64,000 bases of DNA from Parietichytrium sp. I65-24A (taxonomy: Eukaryota; Sar; Bigyra; Thraustochytrida; Thraustochytriidae). Positions within the stretch are counted from its first letter, which is position 1. Every line of letters starts with the position of its first letter. Both the position numbers and the translations under genes were made by a program. The notes under the pieces were generated by a model. The model worked only from the letters and a program-made list of their open reading frames with translations. It did not search any database and was not told where the DNA came from. This document shows positions 31,116 to 40,401 of this stretch, piece by piece. Location of the stretch: positions 310,001 to 374,000 of the forward strand of contig BLSF01000001.1 of assembly GCA_012862575.1 (NCBI GenBank), given 5' to 3'.

Positions 31116-32837
31116 TTAAGAGAGATGCAAGTCTTGGTCTCTAGAGACCGGCTGGAACCATCCTCTCACGACGAAAACTGGATGAAGGAGTACACCAATT
31201 CCAATTGAGACCAAGTGTGCGATTGTTCCTGCACCAGATATAACGAGAGATATGCCTTTGTGAGTAATAGTTTCAATCACACCACCTTCGATAAGTTGCA
31301 TTTCCTGAATCAAAGAACCACTGTTAGTACTAGGTATTGAAGGCAGGGAGAAAGAAATGCCTTTGCTCCGTCCGCGGCTCTACAATGATCACGAAATGAA
31401 AACTCACATTCATCTGCTCCCTTATTTTGCCAATAGAGCTGTAATAATCTGCTTCCCTACTTTCAAGCTGGCGGTTTACACGCTCTCGTATTTCACGGGC
31501 GAGATCTGTCTTATAGTGCTGGAAGGTTTCGCGAATCTGCTTTTCTTTACTGCTTAGACCACTTTCAAATGTCTCCAGGGATAGCTCCAGATCTCGCACT
31601 TTTTGGCGTAGCTCCTCCAGTTGGCCATTTGTCTGCTGCCACAACTTGCTCAAAGCACTATTGAGGTGTTTTTGCCTCTGTTAAAGACACCAAACATAAG
31701 TTTGTCAGAATGGAATTTCGAAGTGCAGCCGAACCTTTTTCTTTTCACGTACCTCCTCCACTTTCTCGCTCCTCGCTTGCAGCCTGCTGATTAGTTTCAG
31801 GTTGCTAACGGGGTCCGCGTTCTCTACAACGATGTGCTTCTCTTCCACTCCAGAAACCTCTCCCGCCTTGTGTGCCTGAGGGAGTTTCCAAGCTTGCTTT
31901 GGAATACTCCACTCCTGAAGCTTCTGCTTCAAGAACTGGTTCATCTCTGTTCCGGGCGAGGGTGACTCCACTTGCTCCTCGGAAACTTCGGACCCCAGCT
32001 CGCTGAGCTCGAGCAATGCTTTAAAGTGTGAGCTGGAGCGCTCATCCTGCCAAGCGAAAGAAGACAACTAGGTCAGTTTAAAAAGAAGAAATAGGGAAGA
32101 CAAAGAATGAAGATCAAGGACGTGTGCAGAAAGGGTTGCTCATGACTTACCACGGAGGATCGCCTTCTGCCAAAAAAACGTGGTTGTCCAGGTGAGGACT
32201 CTTTTTCGAGGCCCTGAGGGTTAAGCAGTGGACTTAGAGGGGAAGTCCGCCGTGTCAGTAGCTTTCCCGGTCCCATCCGGCCCTCAAAGTCGTCCTCGTT
32301 GTCAAAGTCTTCGTCCTCAAAGTCCTCCCCAGACATGGTGGCATCCTGATCCTGCATGTCTGAGTCATACTCGTCCTCATTTCCAGATTTGACCAAGTCT
32401 TGCGAATTGCGTCTGGCTTTTGACTTGGGCAGCATGCGATTCTTCAGCGTCTGCATCGTACTGATTTTCTTGCGCTTGCCATGCCGTGAGGACGGTATCA
32501 TACCCAGCCTCCGCGAATTCCTTGGGCTCTCTGCCTGCGAGTCCTCATCCGGCACGGACCGAGTGCTCTGCAGGTTGCTGCTGGGCCTCATCGCGTCTAT
32601 GTGCTTGTTCCTCGTCATGATCGACTTGGTCAGGTTTGCCAGCGTCTTCTTCCTCTTATGCTTGGCCGGCCCCAGCGACGCGCCGTCTGCGCCATCGCTC
32701 CGCGAATCGTAGAGCGACTGGCTGTCTGTGCTTTTCTCCGAGTTCATCCTCGTGTGCTCGCCCGCCGCAAGCTGCTGCACACGCGCGTTGCGGCCCAGCG
32801 CCTCCAGCTCCGAACCCCTGCTACCTTTCAAAACCAT
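31116..32837 (-). CDS. Spliced coiled-coil protein with C-terminal membrane anchor
   Basis: Four exons on the minus strand: 32837-32151, 32046-31753, 31677-31408 and 31304-31116. Introns of 104, 75 and 103 bp use GTAAGT, GTACGT and GTGAGT donors and CAG acceptors. All are phase 0, and the joined product is 479 residues. Exon 1 encodes a basic/serine-rich, then strongly acidic disordered region (KHKRKKT, KHGKRKKIST, then EDFEDEDFDNEDDFE). Exons 2-3 encode a long coiled coil (about residues 300-415, heptads such as LEELRQKVRDLELSLE). Exon 4 encodes a hydrophobic stretch (about 432-460) that can anchor the protein by its tail, followed by a short polar end. The layout recalls TMCC-type ER proteins (disordered, coiled coil, C-terminal membrane segments), but I cannot assign the family. 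Confidence 0.7.
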
Positions 32838-33083
32838 TTCCTCGCTCTATTCTCTATTCTCTGTTCTCTGTTCTAAATTCTAAATTCGCCAGTCTCTATT
32901 CTCTATTCTCTCCGCCCGCTGTACACCAACACACCTATCTACTTTTGCTACTTTTCCACTTTTGCTACTTTTGCTACTTTTGCTTCTTTTGCTATTTCTC
33001 GCCTCCCTGTACTTGGCCGTGTTCTTTCCGAACGAAACTTGTCACTGTGGCACCCTCCCTCCTCTTCGCAACTGATTTCACCT

Positions 33084-33116
33084 TGTACTTGTACTCAGTA
33101 CTCAGTACTTGTACTC
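33084..33116. promoter_or_regulatory. TACTCAGTA palindrome cluster
   Basis: Two overlapping GTACTCAGTAC-type odd-length palindromes flanked by GTACTTGTAC lie about 250 bp upstream of the coiled-coil gene start. Similar words lie at 34236-34247, 43354-43365 and 62474-62482 upstream of other genes. Confidence 0.45.
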
Positions 33117-33229
33117 GCCTCAGCTCTTTGCTCTCGTATCAGCTCCACTCGCAGCGTTCTTTCCTATCGGCAATAGTATCGCGGCAGCTCTCCTTCTTCC
33201 CTCACACAAACACACAAACAACACAAACA

Positions 33230-33265
33230 CACAAATACGCAAATACGCAAATACGCAAATACGCA
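33230..33265. repeat. 8-bp tandem repeat (ACGCAAAT)n
   Basis: Four to five near-perfect units are preceded by ACACAAAC-type degenerate copies. Confidence 0.9.
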
Positions 33266-33803
33266 AACGTCCTCGGCAGTCCAAAACCCGTTTCTCGTTG
33301 CTCCGATTTGCTAAGTCTGCATGCACGCCTCGCTCTCGGGACCTACCATGCCTGGACAGCGTTCTCGCGCGCACCCTTCTGCGCGTACCCTTGCCCGACG
33401 CTGTCGCCCGCGAAACGCGCAGGGGCGCCCGTGTGCACCGCAGAATATGCCACGATCTAGAAAAAAAAGTAGCGCCTCGTAGTGGCGGGAGAAGGTAAGA
33501 GTGCTTTTTGCGGAACGGGTCAACATGGGTCAACCAGCTAACCTCTCAGCGCCACCGGGTCGTGTGAGGTGCTTCCGCCGAGGGGAGTATCGGTCGAGTA
33601 TGGTATTTACATGTTACGTAGAGCGGTGCGGGCAAAACAAGAATCGCGTGGCAATCGAGTTGTGCGTTTCTGAAGGGGGGTGCAGACAGGAGGGTGCCGA
33701 AGATGCGAAGAACATAACGTAAGCGTCATAGTTATGTACATCTGCTAGCTGCCACAATACCACCAGAGAATTGCCCACTCTATAGAGACGTGATTCTCAG
33801 CTA

Positions 33804-33834
33804 CACGTGACGCGTTTGGGACCTTCGTCACGTG
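33804..33834. promoter_or_regulatory. Inverted pair of E-boxes (CACGTGACG / CGTCACGTG)
   Basis: A perfect 9-bp inverted repeat is separated by 13 bp, and each arm holds CACGTG. The right arm reads GTCACGTGAA, one base from the CLEAR element. It lies 650 bp upstream of the BRO1 gene, which has another CACGTG at 34413-34418. Confidence 0.5.
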
Positions 33835-34487
33835 AACGCCAGATCAGACTTCCAGCAGGGCACACACTACATTAGCTTACTAAAAAGTACCACCCCATCA
33901 TGTCTTACTGCTAGTCTTATGCGTCCGCTACATATCATCATAATGCTGTATGTTAGGATAGCGTAGCTTGTTAGCAGGGTGGGTATAGGCAGTAGAGGTG
34001 GGTATGTACTCTGATTAGCAGATAGAGTCCCACTTAATAAAAGTATTAAAAAGATAGTATTGAGTACTATTGTCGCAATAGATCTAAATTCTAATTAACT
34101 TATCTATTCTATCTATTCCATTTATTCCATTGTGATGTGATCAGTTTTTTATTGAAGTTGGTGATAAGTAAGTGATGAGAGAGAGAGAGGGAGACAGAGA
34201 GAACAGAGTAGAGAAAGCAAGACTTGGTGGAACGTGTACTGAGTAACGTGTCGAGTGAGCTCGTCGCAAGTGACAAGTGAGTGAGTTGCGCAGCGCAGCG
34301 CAGAAGAGCATTCGCCACTTTGATTTTGTAGATTTTGTAGATTGCGGAAGGAAACCAAGTCGTTGCGTAGTTTTTAGTTTGCAGAGTTTGCAGAGTTTGC
34401 TGCGAGAGCGCTCACGTGGGCAGACTGGGTCGCCTTGGTGCGAACCGTGAAAGTAGAGTGCAGGATTAGGGTTTTGGGCGCGAGAAG

Positions 34488-35867
34488 ATGGAGTTTGATG
34501 AAGGATGCTTGGCTTTGCTGGTGTTCTCGGAGTTTGACACGCCAGAGACAAAGCATCTGGATTTTGACGCGGTGATTGGGGGCAATATCTCCTATGAAGC
34601 GCGCGAGCTATTGCGTGTTGCGACGCAGCACAGAGAGACTTTGATGGACGGGATGGAGAACAGCGGCAAGAAAGTAGATCCGCGCAATGTGGTTGGGTCT
34701 GTGGAAAATTACCTGCCATATGTGTATAAAATCACCAGGAGCATGGAGCACAGTGCGACGGCACAAATAAAGCTGAATAAGCCACTGCAGTTCTCGTGGA
34801 CGACAGTTTTGCTGAAAAAGGGCAAGCGGAAGGAATTCAAGTGCCAGGTTCTGGTGTATGAAGTGTGCTTCATTTTGACGGTCCAAGCATTGGCGCACTA
34901 TAACACCGCCAAGCTCTTGCTAAGCGAGGAGAACAGGGGCAGCGCGGGAAACCTGGTGTCTGCTGCTAAAGAGCTCAGCAAAGGGGCCGGCATTCTTGAA
35001 TTTGTCTCTCAAGTTCTCATCCCGCGCTGGCAGAACCCACCCTCCAGCCGCCCTCCTGAGGTAATGTCTGAAGTGGTGGCGGCTCTTGGTCAGTCCTTCT
35101 TGTGCATGGGCCAGAGAATTGCTGTTGTGCAAGCCATCCAGAAGGGATCGAGCCCATCTGTAATTGCGAAGCTTTTGTTTGGGCTCTCGGAGAGGTACAA
35201 TAACGTCAATGCAATGTTTAGAAACTCAAACCGCACCCTCTCTGACACCCTCGCTGAGACTGTTGTTGACGAGCCTCCTCTAATGGCGGCTGTATGCTAC
35301 TCGCTGGCACTGAAATACCTCGGCGTGAGCTCCAAATCCAAAAGCAAGCCTGGGGAATCCGTTGCTTACCTCCGTTTTGCATGTGACAACATGAGCAAGG
35401 TCACATTCACATCGACCATGTCTCAGCTCTACCGGGAGAGGATCGGGGACGTCATAAACAGCCTTAACGAACAGTTTGCGGAATACAAAGCCGACAACGA
35501 AAGCATTTATTTCGATGGAGTGCCAACCCGCGACAGACTCGAAATTCCCCAGGGCAGCTTTATTGTGAAGCCGCAGGACTACAGCTTGCCAGATGTGGAG
35601 CCAATCTCGTTTGCTTCAGCGGACGCTACTCGCGAAGCTGCAGAGCAAGCAACTTCGCCCACCGCTGCTGAGCAGCCCGAGAAGCGGAAGAGCTTTACGA
35701 GCTGGTTTGGCTTGGGTGGGAGCGGCAAGGCCACATCTTCAGATGCCGCCAGCACGGCCCCTATGCAAGCCCCGCCAGGGTATGACAAGGAAGTGTTCGA
35801 TGGATTGCCCGATGATATTAAGAAGGAGGTTATTGCACAATACGAAGCCGAGAAAGGCAGAAAGTAA
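34488..35867 (+). CDS. BRO1-domain protein with C-terminal ubiquitin-binding motif
   Basis: 459 residues, no intron. Residues about 1-385 read as a BRO1 domain, the boomerang helical module that ALIX, Bro1 and BROX use to bind ESCRT-III. Visible family marks are FSWTTVLLKKGKRKEFKCQ, the helix EVCFILTVQALAHYNTAKLLL, and LALKYLGVSSKSKSKPGESVAYLRFA. No ALIX V domain follows. Instead there is a short linker and a C-terminal helix VFDGLPDDIKKEVIAQYE (about 436-453), which fits the UBM consensus with its central Leu-Pro. An ESCRT cofactor that also reads ubiquitinated cargo is the natural inference. BROX ends in a prenylation box; this protein does not. E-boxes lie upstream. It converges on the macro-TIR gene, with 168 bp between stops. 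Confidence 0.85.
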   Translation: MEFDEGCLALLVFSEFDTPETKHLDFDAVIGGNISYEARELLRVATQHRETLMDGMENSGKKVDPRNVVGSVENYLPYVYKITRSMEHSATAQIKLNKPLQFSWTTVLLKKGKRKEFKCQVLVYEVCFILTVQALAHYNTAKLLLSEENRGSAGNLVSAAKELSKGAGILEFVSQVLIPRWQNPPSSRPPEVMSEVVAALGQSFLCMGQRIAVVQAIQKGSSPSVIAKLLFGLSERYNNVNAMFRNSNRTLSDTLAETVVDEPPLMAAVCYSLALKYLGVSSKSKSKPGESVAYLRFACDNMSKVTFTSTMSQLYRERIGDVINSLNEQFAEYKADNESIYFDGVPTRDRLEIPQGSFIVKPQDYSLPDVEPISFASADATREAAEQATSPTAAEQPEKRKSFTSWFGLGGSGKATSSDAASTAPMQAPPGYDKEVFDGLPDDIKKEVIAQYEAEKGRK

Positions 35868-36035
35868 GATTTTTATGATGTTTTGTGTTTCAAATCAAAA
35901 TTTGCGATTCCCTCGTGTCTGAGGATATAGACAATCTGCCCAATTCCGTTCTGAACCCGTGTCGGAGCATTCGAGTGACGTCGGATGTGGCATAATTATT
36001 ATTTCTGCTTTTATCCTATTTCAAGACACACGGAC

Positions 36036-38540
36036 TCACAAAAATGGCAGCGTTTGGTAGTCCTCGTACAGTTGGGAAGAAGCTAGCAGTGAAGCTCGCA
36101 GGATATCCTCGGCAAGATTTTCAAGATTTATCTTTTCCAGAAGAACGCTGGGTAGCAGCCGAATAAAACTTGGAGTTGAAGCGGGATGCAACCTTTCCGC
36201 AGCGATCGGAATCAAACAACGATATTCCGTGCGATTGCGAAAGATGGCCATATGCATCGCAACCATGCAAGTGTCGCAAATTAGAAAGTTGGACGTGAGT
36301 ACTGGAACAATCATTGTGCAAGCCTCCAGCAGAGAATAGTCTGGGCTGTGTTGGTTGTGCTTGAAGGTTAGCAGTTGGATTGACGCATTATACACATTGG
36401 CACCCTGCAACGCCGATGCCACAGATTTGATGGTGTCCAAATTGCTTTCAGAGCCAACAACAACAATAGACACTTGACCGAGCACTTCGTCGGCCAGTTC
36501 CGGGTTCTTGGCAGTCTCAAGCGTGCCAGCAAGCATATCCATCTTCTGAGCGTGACATTCGTCCTCCAAATTTAGATATCTTTGTTGGCGTTTGCTCTTG
36601 TTGGTGGTGATCGCTTCAACAACCCTTTCGCAGGTTGTGTAGAGAGCCTCGTTGGAGGCGAGTTTGTCCTTCAAAAAGGAAGGGCACTCGATCTCATCCT
36701 CCTCCCACGGAATCACCATATTTGCAAAGAGCTCGCCGCGACCCTCTTTTTCCATTAGCTTGGCGATTGCAAGTTCGTCCTTACAGAACAAGGAGGTCAA
36801 GTAGGGCGGAGAAACCAACGACAACACCGTGCGAGTGCTGTCCAAGCTGTCGTACAAAGCTTGCTGCCAACTACCACCCGTTTGCAGATTGATGGTGTCA
36901 AGAAAGCATCGTATCCCAGGATGGAGATGGTCAAGGATCTCCTTGGCCGCCCTTGCCTGTTGCGAGAACCGCTGGCTGTAGGAAATGAACACGTCGAACT
37001 TCATTCGGCTATCTTCACCTGCCTCAGATTGAGCGTCCTCGGCACCCGAAGCAGAGACATCGCTTGCTGGGAGAGTGGGGAGAGCTCCAGAGAGGCTGAG
37101 CTCCCTGGGGTCAGTGACGAGCATCGTCGCCGGGAAGAGCGCTCGGAACGTACCTGGACGGGCGTCTTGATACTGTACCAAAGTCATGTACCTCGGAAGG
37201 GTTGCAGTCTGAGTTAGAATTGGCACCAAAACACCTTCTCCACTGTAGAGAGCCACGTTGAAGTGGTCTAGACACATGGCGCTGTTAATGTAGTTTGGCG
37301 TAATGATTGCCAGCACCTTTTTGGCATGAGAAAATGCGCTCTCAACGTCGACCAGCTCAAATGTCTCCTTTAGCTCATGGCCAGGTAATCCCTCTACGTT
37401 GATGCTAGCAGCAATGTCCTTCATGGCCATCATAATAATCGCCCTCAAAGTCTCCATTGTGCGAAAATCGGCTTGTGCATAAGAAATGATGATTTTGTCT
37501 TTTGTCTTCAACGGCGACTTCGGCGCAAAGCTGGAATCGGCGATATAGTGGCCTTTGTCTCCAGGGTTCGAGGTGGAGGTGTTGGCATTCCCCGCTTTGT
37601 TTTTCCGGCGGTTCCATAGCGCTAAAAGCGATGCGACTGTGCCTTTTACGCTATCCCTGGTGCTGCTTCTTCGCTTCTCCTTCTTCTCCTTCTTCCTCAA
37701 AACAGGGGCACTCGGCTTGGTAATTGCAGAGGGTGGTTTAGGAGCGACATCATCGTCTTCCTCCTCTTCCTCGTCTTCATATTCCTCATCAATCTGCTGA
37801 CTTGGGAGCTCATCCCAGCTCAAGGAAACGTCTGACGCTGCAATTGCCTCTTCGCCTTCTTTGGAGAGGGCTTCTGCTACTGATAATCTCTCTCTGCTCT
37901 GGAATTTGTCGGCAAATGTACTCTGAAGGCTGTTGAAGCAGGGAAGCGTTTCGTCCAAGTCCTTGTTTGTGTAATTCACAATGGTCAACTCCTCGATTCC
38001 AAGACCACGCTTGCTCCAAGCGTGAAAGGCGCGGACAGTGCCCTCCACCATCTTCGCGGGGACTCCTCTGCCAGCACGGGAGCACAAAACGGGCATGATG
38101 ACGGACTTGGCAGTTGGACACATCGCAATGATGCTACGGAACACTGTTCCAACAATTGTGTGCGGCTCGTTCATCGCCGCCTCGAGGACCATTACCTGAC
38201 CATAGTCAGAACCTTTCGGGAGCTTCTTCGAGATCCATGTGCTATGTGTTTTCCGTAGGTCTTCATCTTTGTCTGCCGCCATCTCTGCGACGTTGTACCC
38301 GGCGCGGGCCATCGCCCCAACCACGGAGCTGCTGGACGGCACATAACTATTCGGGAAGCAGGAAATCACCACCAAGTCGTACGGCTTCTTCACCAGCGTG
38401 ATATCTCCTTTGGCAAGGACGCATCTCACTTTCTTTCCGCCCTTGCCCTTGAAGGCGAACGAAGACACAGTCTTCACCTTCTCCCCCGTAAACGGCGGGT
38501 TCCGTGCATCCAGAGGATTCATCGAATTCACCGGGCTCAC
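36036..38540 (-). CDS. Macro-like plus triple-TIR protein
   Basis: 834 residues, no intron. Residues about 36-200 look like a macro (ADP-ribose-binding) fold: VLAKGDITLV at 41-50, the strand YDLVVIS at 54-60, and the late loop PVLCSRAGRGVP at 150-161. The first loop lacks the usual Asn-Ala-Ala-Asn. Residues 240-300 are acidic, then basic (RKKEKKEKRR). Three TIR-like domains follow. TIR-A (about 348-440) has IISYAQAD but His426 where the catalytic glutamate should be. TIR-B (about 514-615) has VFISYSQ, FLDTINLQTGGSW and CKDEL with Glu589 in place. TIR-C (about 690-785) is degenerate, with Ala761 there. TIR domains cleave NAD to ADP-ribose products or act as scaffolds. A protein joining a TIR NADase to an ADP-ribose reader is inferred. 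No membrane segment is seen. Confidence 0.8.
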   Translation of the reverse strand: MSPVNSMNPLDARNPPFTGEKVKTVSSFAFKGKGGKKVRCVLAKGDITLVKKPYDLVVISCFPNSYVPSSSSVVGAMARAGYNVAEMAADKDEDLRKTHSTWISKKLPKGSDYGQVMVLEAAMNEPHTIVGTVFRSIIAMCPTAKSVIMPVLCSRAGRGVPAKMVEGTVRAFHAWSKRGLGIEELTIVNYTNKDLDETLPCFNSLQSTFADKFQSRERLSVAEALSKEGEEAIAASDVSLSWDELPSQQIDEEYEDEEEEEDDDVAPKPPSAITKPSAPVLRKKEKKEKRRSSTRDSVKGTVASLLALWNRRKNKAGNANTSTSNPGDKGHYIADSSFAPKSPLKTKDKIIISYAQADFRTMETLRAIIMMAMKDIAASINVEGLPGHELKETFELVDVESAFSHAKKVLAIITPNYINSAMCLDHFNVALYSGEGVLVPILTQTATLPRYMTLVQYQDARPGTFRALFPATMLVTDPRELSLSGALPTLPASDVSASGAEDAQSEAGEDSRMKFDVFISYSQRFSQQARAAKEILDHLHPGIRCFLDTINLQTGGSWQQALYDSLDSTRTVLSLVSPPYLTSLFCKDELAIAKLMEKEGRGELFANMVIPWEEDEIECPSFLKDKLASNEALYTTCERVVEAITTNKSKRQQRYLNLEDECHAQKMDMLAGTLETAKNPELADEVLGQVSIVVVGSESNLDTIKSVASALQGANVYNASIQLLTFKHNQHSPDYSLLEACTMIVPVLTSNFLICDTCMVAMHMAIFRNRTEYRCLIPIAAERLHPASTPSFIRLLPSVLLEKINLENLAEDILRASLLASSQLYEDYQTLPFL

Positions 38541-40401
38541 TGCACGTCTCTGTCCTCGTCCTGTTCAACCTTGACGCTTCTCTATCTCCTTCTGCGGCTT
38601 CTCCTCCTACTCCTTGCCTGCTCGCCTGCTTGCAACTCTTGCAACCCTGCACTCCCAGCACGCACGACCTTCACACTCCAAAGTCCAACGAAAGCTGGGG
38701 TGCACAACCCGTTTACAGATTCTACCGCTGCACGTAGCCACGCATTAGGAGTGCCACCGAGCTTTCAAGAGCTTAAACGAAGCGCTCCACCAAAAGGAGG
38801 CGTTGTACGAGTCGAGATTTCAAAGTTCAACTCAATGTTTTGATTGAAAATCTTCCTGTTGAAAGGTTCTGATGCCATGATGGTGATGGAGAGGCGCTGG
38901 CAGCACTGACTGTGAGATCAACGAGGCGTGCTCTTTGGCGCCAATCGACTTGCGGTCAGTGTGCACGGGTGCTACCCGCCTAGCTATCTCGAACTATGAT
39001 CTCGCAGAGCACTCCCACTGAACACAGAGTGAAAGATACACTCTTCTTAACATACTACTCACTAGTATTCCAGTGGTACACACCCTTTAGTGTTTTGGTG
39101 GAAGTAGGCCTATGTAGCTACTCTAGGGATGGCTATCATTGATCGTACTAAAAAGAGTAATAGTCACAGAAAGCTACACTAACTTCGTCATACTTTGTCA
39201 CACAAATGACAAACTCTGACTCTGAGTTCTCTGAGTTCCGGAAAGTTTTGAGCAGCGGAGAGAACCGACTTTGCGCGGACAACAGCATTGGTGGCAATCG
39301 ACGAAAGGTTTGGAATTGAAAGGACCTGGTGCTGAAAATAAAAGTGTAGACAAGAAAAGATCCAGCCTCGGACCGGTTTCACGATTCACCGTGTCCAGTC
39401 GATGAGCGAGTGAGTGAGTGATTGAGTGAGTGAGGTGTTTGCACTGTTTGTAGATTGTGAAGCCAGAAGCACTCGTTGTTGGGTGACCTCTCGGAGGCTC
39501 AACGCTCGCCTATGTATCGATATCGCTTTCGCAGCTGATTTACGCGAGAAGACGACGTGACCGAGTGTTAGATTTGTTCCAGCTCTCTTTGAAAATGCGT
39601 CGATCGTGAACCGCTCGCGAGAGTATACTTACACGGGCCGAAGCCAATGCGCAAGAAAACGTGCACGAGAGCACACCAATGAATTCAATTGTTCGTAAAG
39701 GCCTCATAATGTCCACCAAGAACGAAACTTTGCTGTGCTGACTCGTCCAATACCCTGAGCTTGCTTCACGTTTCTACTGCTCCGGCTTGCTTCGGAACCG
39801 ACAGAAAAGTTTACGCCACAAGCTTCGCATTTTTACCCCGCAACCTAGCTAGTAGCATGACCGCAACTGACTGTTCGTGAAGCCACCATCCCTCGTCTCG
39901 GTCAATCTGAACTCTGCAATGCCATTTGCTCTTGCTCTTGCTCTTGCATGATCTCCCAGAGCAATTTGTCTCTTCGGCTCCACGGACTCGCGGTTTTGCT
40001 GTGTTTCTTGTTTATTGAGACAGTCAGAGTCAGAACCAGGAAGTGCATTATCTTGACCATAAGTAGAAGGACAGACACAATACATCACAATACATCACAA
40101 TACAAATGTATTGACAGTGAATACATTTCCAAGTCATACAAAGTCGTACCACCACCTAACATACATCGCAAAGATAAAACGAAAAGCCTGCGAAGACCAG
40201 GCAGCCAGCCCGCCAACCTCCAACGTTTTTGGGATCTTGGCCATTTGCGCAGGTGCTAGCAAACAGCAAACTGAACGCCCAGAGCGCGGTACGAGCGGCA
40301 GTAGCGCACGCACCACTCGCTGCTCGGCAGCGGCCAAGTGACAGTGAGCAAGACTCGCAAGACTCAGAGGAAGACTCGAGCCGAAAGTAAACGCGAGAGG
40401 C
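38541..40401. other. Divergent intergenic region
   Basis: This is a 1.9-kb upstream region shared by the macro-TIR gene and the glucosidase II beta gene. No supported gene is present. A 10-bp ATACATCACA repeat (about 40076-40103) and a CTAG-rich patch near 39040-39180 are visible. Confidence 0.6.
40076..40103. repeat. 10-bp tandem repeat (CACAATACAT), about 3 copies
   Basis: Near-perfect units lie about 300 bp upstream of the glucosidase II beta start. Confidence 0.9.

Larger units (their letters stand above)
32838..34487. other. Divergent intergenic region
   Basis: No supported gene. It contains CTATTCTCT repeats (32845-32915), TTTGCTACT repeats (32940-33000), an ACGCAAAT 8-bp repeat (33230-33265), a TACTCAGTA cluster, an inverted E-box pair and an AT-rich, CTAG-rich block (33720-34130) of unlike composition. 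Confidence 0.65.

Noticed and set aside
33950-34130. Possible solo LTR (begins TGTTAGGATAGC, AT-rich middle, CA-ended candidates)
   Set aside because: No target-site duplication flanks any choice of ends and no second copy is visible, so it stays an unassigned block.
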